A stretch of 64,000 nucleotides of DNA from Thermotoga caldifontis AZM44c09 (GTDB lineage Bacteria > Thermotogota > Thermotogae > Thermotogales > DSM-5069), in contig NZ_AP014509.1 in NCBI RefSeq assembly GCF_000828655.1, positions 1,612,001 to 1,676,000 of the forward strand. Reading direction: 5' to 3'. This document shows positions 61,401 through 64,000 of this stretch, piece by piece. Numbering within the stretch: the stretch's first letter is position 1; the number at the start of each line of letters is the position of its first letter. The notes below the pieces were generated by a model. The model was not told where the DNA came from, ran no database searches, and saw only the letters and a list, made by a program, of their open reading frames with translations. The translations under genes and the position numbers were made by a program.

Positions 61401-61732
61401 CTGAGAACAACACCGAGCAACAGGAATGGAACGATCAGCACCTTCAAAGAGATCCCGTGCACCTGCATGGCCATGAGTTCGCGATCGTTCGACAATTTTG
61501 ACAGTACCCAGAACACAGCAAGAAGGATTCCCACCGGTACACCGAGCGCCGTGAAATAGGGAAGATAGTAGTACAGGATTCTCAGCAGAACGAAGAAACT
61601 CACTCTGTGCCTGACGATCAGATCGGAAAGCTGGTAGAGGATTTCTACGCTGACGAAGATTATGAACCCACCGAGTCCAATCAACACGGGGCCTAAGGAG
61701 AGCCTGAACAGATATTTAATCAGAATCGTCAA
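58430..61732 (-). CDS. Fusion of LptF/LptG-type permease with OstA/LptA and LptD-like envelope domains
   Basis: This 1100-residue chain has three parts. Residues ~1-360 (counted from the GTG at 61741) are a YjgP/YjgQ (LptF/G) permease. It has about three N-terminal helices with FTALGVPVGILLAVFWVLSK and LSNDRELMAMQVHGI, a ~150-residue periplasmic domain, and helices from RYSIALGPIIIALVGVPLSL to ~357. Residues ~366-388 (REFLTRFLVIVFVMFLASQV) read as a signal peptide ending VRA-G. Residues ~390-500 are OstA/LptA-like (GRLILSNGVEVRYEDVTIQS), and the last ~600 are beta-strand repeats like LptD. The start is a TTG 8 nt after GGAAGG. No stop or frameshift splits it. PhoU and UvrD genes flank it. Confidence 0.85.
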   Translation of the reverse strand: MTILIKYLFRLSLGPVLIGLGGFIIFVSVEILYQLSDLIVRHRVSFFVLLRILYYYLPYFTALGVPVGILLAVFWVLSKLSNDRELMAMQVHGISLKVLIVPFLLLGVVLSLVAYLLNDRIVPVFNQKADQVLSKYVYRKPEVFISENVLTKVDENQYFYVKKYDRQNGILENVVLFRNEPSEEEIITARRVVKENDRWFMYDGRMYRVDKDGFLRFDVSFSKVELDLKQDIESILRSGKTPRDMKSEELRERIVTLKKLGIDPAPWIVELHSRYSIALGPIIIALVGVPLSLMFNLKSKSWGVILTFTLIVLYQGSGAWVSAMGKERLIDPVLAAWLPDLSFGIVGAVLFVLLDTKISYRLREFLTRFLVIVFVMFLASQVRAGTMELKGGNVLVEKGRLILSNGVEVRYEDVTIQSETLTVFLNDSSEVEKILAEGSVLYTKKDTQIRAQQLLYVFSEKLAFVLQVKGKTIFTDEEKAKHTIYFAAESSRMKDGSAELSTSYLTTCELEKPHYRLQARNVEIKENEYLAAYNVVLYIYSVPTVYLPVYFVSLREGPEPFAVKMGYSKDEGLSVESVYSVTFPQGYVTTQIGFRERGDQAGNYSKLTLNYEQEKWKLTTSVYNLEGPAGRSYEMNTTLTVPPLYSRLSSYFSNERFSFQHTLNPAKDFVIENSVSKSQDYTRWVLPSVSVKKFTVLKEPFSLTINNLSHISSLQYGEGDLFDHIDEFYTFGRYSVSAQWKFPYVFKQLDLSLSGAYELNGTSITDNYSKNYFQLDSNLPMRTVLLRGGWFDVSFDSSLRTGLWLAHGKGPEYLFTQTSKANFTLKPVDFFSISVGYQNRASLNNVTYSGFSDFSDLSKATFSAILRVPTSSFELSTGYDLIGFKWDDLLFKTTTTFDLFSLRFSLYTETVYLIESEKLDRTSWDINVGAGSFSHETKFTYRYDREVPVDVLENKLTIKGKSFLFMERPDLSVRYTLNVQPFDLLTLQAGGSFYTGPAKHAISLTYTRNSYRLRASYELSGFDPSVKVSFSGRIQPFQISSLDLAVTKDLHCWGLVFETSFSTVGGFSLEKLSFKFFIKEFPKKSFSFDPVTGSVGLDVF

Positions 61733-62423
61733 ACAGAACACCTTCCCTGCCTTTTAGCGGCCTCATCCGATCTTTGAAGCACTTGTAGTTTTCTCCCGAG
61801 GCAGCGTACAGCACAGCTTCAACGACGTTCGTACAGAGACCTGCTATCTCTTCGAGCTCGTGCGCAATCTCCAGAAGCCACAGGATACGTTCCAGCTGTT
61901 CGGGTTTTTCATTCAACAGGTTGATGAACTCCGACCTCACGTCCTGAAAGAACTCGTCTATTTCATCATCTTTCGTGCATATCTCGAAAGCGGCTTCCGA
62001 TCGCATATCGGCCATAACGCCGAGTGTTTCCCTGAGGAGTCCTGCCACATTCTTGGCCATTCTGATGATCTTAGGATCAACGTTCGCAGACTGCTCCCTG
62101 TAGAAAGAGAGCAGGATCTGGGCAATTCTGCGCGTTCTGTCCCCTATCTTCTCTATGATGTTCGCCACCTCAACCGAACTGATGAGGAATCTGAGGTTGA
62201 AACCCGTGGGAGCATGTGTACCGAGTATGACCGCGGCCTCCTGCCTGAGCTCGACTTCCATCTCGTCGAGCACATCGTCATCCTCAACAACCTGCTTTGC
62301 GGTAGCAACCTGCCTGTTTTCCATCGATTCTATGACTCTGATCATCATTTTCTCTGCGAACCAGCCCATCTTCATGAGAGCATTTTTGAACCTCTCTATC
62401 TTCTGATCCAGCAGCCACTTCAA
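61716..62423 (-). CDS. phoU: PhoU-family protein
   Basis: This 235-residue all-helical protein has two PhoU repeats. In the first, LMKMGWFAEKMMIRVIESME and VVEDDDVLDEMEVELRQEAA carry the conserved E-x3-D metal motif; the second has AAFEICTKDDEIDEFFQDVR. PhoU binds multinuclear metal clusters and usually regulates the Pst phosphate importer with PhoR. No pst genes are near, but a PhoR-like kinase is at 44 kb. It ends just after the start of the Lpt-like fusion gene (17-nt overlap). Confidence 0.9.
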   Translation of the reverse strand: MKWLLDQKIERFKNALMKMGWFAEKMMIRVIESMENRQVATAKQVVEDDDVLDEMEVELRQEAAVILGTHAPTGFNLRFLISSVEVANIIEKIGDRTRRIAQILLSFYREQSANVDPKIIRMAKNVAGLLRETLGVMADMRSEAAFEICTKDDEIDEFFQDVRSEFINLLNEKPEQLERILWLLEIAHELEEIAGLCTNVVEAVLYAASGENYKCFKDRMRPLKGREGVLFDDSD

Positions 62424-63202
62424 GATTCGTTCACACTCCTTCCATAACCCACTTTGCTCTTGAGGACGGAGAAGAAATCGTAACCGGCGGGTCTCAAAAG
62501 AGAGAAAGTCTTGTCGGACTTGTTCACGAGTATTTCTCTCGTTGTTCCAACACAGACACCATCGATCACCAGCTCGGATTCGAGCTGGCTCGAAATGCGA
62601 ATAATTTTTGTGGCCGGCAGTACTATGCTGCGGTTCTGAAGATAGTAGGGCGCCACGGGCATGACCTGTACCACATCACAGCTGGGTATAACTATGGCAC
62701 CTCCGAGCGAAAGGTTGTAAGCCGTGGAACCTGTGGGTGTTGAAACGAGGATTCCATCTGCGAAGAAATCCAGGTCACTGCAGCCATCAATGAACACTCT
62801 GAACTCGCTCATGGGTTTTGCCTTCGCACGGAGAATCACATCGTTGACGGCTTCGTATTCTTTCTGATCCACCGTAACCTTCAGCATCCATCTATCTTCC
62901 CGTACGAGATTTCCATTTCTGAGGTCTTCAAGGAATCTCTCCGCTTCTTCCACCCTGTAGGCAGTCAGAAAACCGATCCTGCCCGCCTTGAATCCCACGA
63001 TCGGTACGGACACACACTTCACCGCTCTCAGGACGGTTCCATCACCACCGACTACGAGTGCAAAGTCGCACGCTTTCTCCACACGTTGACAGGACAGTTC
63101 CTGAACATCGATAACCTTCAGATGTTTCCTCACGCTTTCGAACAGTTCCCTCGCTTCTTTGTCCCTTCCGGACTTGTACAGGATAACGCAACTGTGGCTC
63201 AA
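62420..63202 (-). CDS. nadK: NAD kinase
   Basis: This 260-residue enzyme phosphorylates NAD to NADP. It has the GGDGT motif (FALVVGGDGTVLRAVKCVSV), NDVILRAKAKPMSEF, and the Gly-rich ILVSTPTGSTAYNLSLGGAI, followed by VMPVAPYYLQNRSIVLP. It overlaps the phoU and yggT genes by 4 nt each, so all are translated together. Confidence 0.94.
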   Translation of the reverse strand: MSHSCVILYKSGRDKEARELFESVRKHLKVIDVQELSCQRVEKACDFALVVGGDGTVLRAVKCVSVPIVGFKAGRIGFLTAYRVEEAERFLEDLRNGNLVREDRWMLKVTVDQKEYEAVNDVILRAKAKPMSEFRVFIDGCSDLDFFADGILVSTPTGSTAYNLSLGGAIVIPSCDVVQVMPVAPYYLQNRSIVLPATKIIRISSQLESELVIDGVCVGTTREILVNKSDKTFSLLRPAGYDFFSVLKSKVGYGRSVNES

Positions 63203-63501
63203 CGCAACCTCACCGCCAGATCCACCAGCGTTCTAACGAGGAAATTGTCCAAAAACACGAGCAGAAGGATCGCTATCATCGGCGTGATGTCCACAGGACC
63301 TATGGGTGGAATGAACTTTCTCAAAGGCTTCAGAAGAATGTTCGCGATCGCATCGACGGACTGTCTGAACATAGAGTATCTGAAGGGCGTTATCCAGCTC
63401 AAGAGTGCTGAGAGTATCACGGCGAAAAGCTCTATGTAGATGAACAGCTGAAGAACCCTTGCCAGTGCGTAGAGAAGATTCGAGATCACGAACATACTCA
63501 C
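63199..63501 (-). CDS. YggT family membrane protein
   Basis: This 100-residue protein has two membrane helices and the YggT pattern YIELFAVILSALLSWITPFR, ANILLKPLRKFIPPIGPVDI and TPMIAILLLVFLDNFLV. YggT-like proteins are linked with cell division and osmotic or turgor control, and are often encoded beside yggS. It overlaps the YggS and NadK genes by 4 nt each. Confidence 0.93.
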   Translation of the reverse strand: MSMFVISNLLYALARVLQLFIYIELFAVILSALLSWITPFRYSMFRQSVDAIANILLKPLRKFIPPIGPVDITPMIAILLLVFLDNFLVRTLVDLAVRLR

Positions 63502-64000
63502 TCTCCTTTCAGAATCGCCCTACCGATCCTGACCATCGTCGCACCTTCCTCTATGGCCACCTCAAAATCATTCGTCATACCCATCGACAGATGAACGACA
63601 TTAGGCCAGCGATCGACGAGTTCATCGCGAAGTTCTCTCAACTTTCTGAACACCCACCGAACCTGTTCAGCGTCCTCGACCAGCGGAGCCATCGTCATCA
63701 GACCGATCACCTCAACGTGTGGAAAATTGCTCGAAAACGTTAAAAGCTCCGAAAGCGATCCTGGTTCGACACCCGCCTTGGTTTCCTCCCCCGAGACGTT
63801 CACTTCGATCAAAATCTTTTGTCTCTTTTTCAATTTCGATGCGACCCTGTTTATCTCAACGATCTCTTCTTGCCTACAAACTGAGTGTATGTATTCACAC
63901 CTCGGAACGATGTACTTGATCTTGTTCGTCTGGATCCTGCCTATGAAATGCCACGTTGCGTCGGTAACTGAATCGTACTTCTTCACGAGTTGCTGAGCAT
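63498..64000 (-). CDS. YggS/PLPBP family pyridoxal-phosphate protein (N terminus outside window)
   Basis: About 167 C-terminal residues are in the window: WHFIGRIQTNKIKYIV, KILIEVNVSGEETKAGVEPG, PHVEVIGLMTMAPLVEDAEQ and VVHLSMGMTNDFEVAIEEGA, then TMVRIGRAIL. This is the single-domain PLP-binding barrel (PLPBP) that keeps PLP and amino acid pools balanced. The reading frame stays open to the window edge (AQQLVKKYDS), so the PLP lysine is beyond the edge. It heads the leftward run YggS-YggT-NadK-PhoU-Lpt-like fusion. Confidence 0.93.
   Translation of the reverse strand, partial: AQQLVKKYDSVTDATWHFIGRIQTNKIKYIVPRCEYIHSVCRQEEIVEINRVASKLKKRQKILIEVNVSGEETKAGVEPGSLSELLTFSSNFPHVEVIGLMTMAPLVEDAEQVRWVFRKLRELRDELVDRWPNVVHLSMGMTNDFEVAIEEGATMVRIGRAILKGE

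Noticed and set aside
61716..62423. PhoU as part of a Pst phosphate importer locus
   Set aside because: No pstSCAB genes on either side in the window; only PhoU itself is supported.

Overview
The window looks like a chromosome segment of a Thermotogales bacterium, most likely a Pseudothermotoga or a close relative with roughly balanced GC. This is inferred from gene families and gene order. They include a short (843 aa) DnaE, an HK853-type kinase followed by HDOD-rbfA-truB-ribF, a dnaE-rluD-lspA-cheR-OMP-yebC-rsbU-RR468 block, gap-pgk-tpi with a frameshift-prone pgk/tpi junction, and an MTA/SAH deaminase like TM0936. Genes are packed tightly with many 4-nt start/stop overlaps, and there are no insertion sequences, prophage or CRISPR arrays. 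GTG and TTG starts are common, and good GGAGG ribosome binding sites fix many starts.

Layout. 1-3.4 kb: a BMP-family nucleoside/sugar ABC importer with an unknown polytopic protein, reading left. 3.5-4.9 kb: a BTAD (SARP-like) regulator, an 11-bp-phased repeat array that looks like its operator, and a small zinc-ribbon/MshEN protein. 4.9-7.8 kb: a BtuFCD cobalamin importer behind a cobalamin riboswitch. 7.9-9.3 kb: a sugar-ABC ATPase in an operon with a lone Phd/YefM antitoxin. 9.4-17 kb: a rightward operon of sensor kinase (HK853 type), HDOD protein, RbfA, TruB, RibF, HerA-like ATPase and amidohydrolase, then tRNA-Thr. 17.3-18.3 kb: an HD-GYP protein. 18.3-26.8 kb: a leftward operon from DUF2344 and an RR468-type regulator down to DnaE. 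26.9-31.7 kb: an HD phosphohydrolase, DUF1385, a two-component system and a lytic transglycosylase. 31.8-36.6 kb: DnaX, YbaB, then Gap-Pgk-Tpi. 36.6-46.2 kb: a leftward run from a PhoB/PhoR-like pair through pyrimidine phosphorylase, an NAGPA-type protein, an EF-G paralogue, DUF503, YqeK and glutaredoxin to ComB. 46.2-51.4 kb: a secreted zinc hydrolase, RocD, a flavoprotein and an S9 peptidase. 51.4-64 kb: a leftward run of YggS, YggT, NadK, PhoU, a giant LptF/G-LptA/D-like fusion, UvrD, RecN, a phosphohexomutase, MtaD and a radical SAM protein.

The most unusual items are: (i) one 1100-residue polypeptide joining an inner-membrane LptF/G permease to an OstA/LptD-like periplasmic and outer-membrane part through an internal signal-peptide-like segment; (ii) the A9 slippery run between pgk and tpi, which can create a PGK-TIM fusion; (iii) the helically phased TGAG repeats exactly 8 bp from a -10 box downstream of a SARP-type regulator; and (iv) HK853-like and RR468-like partners in one segment. 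Functions are assigned from motifs and family knowledge only; no database search was run.
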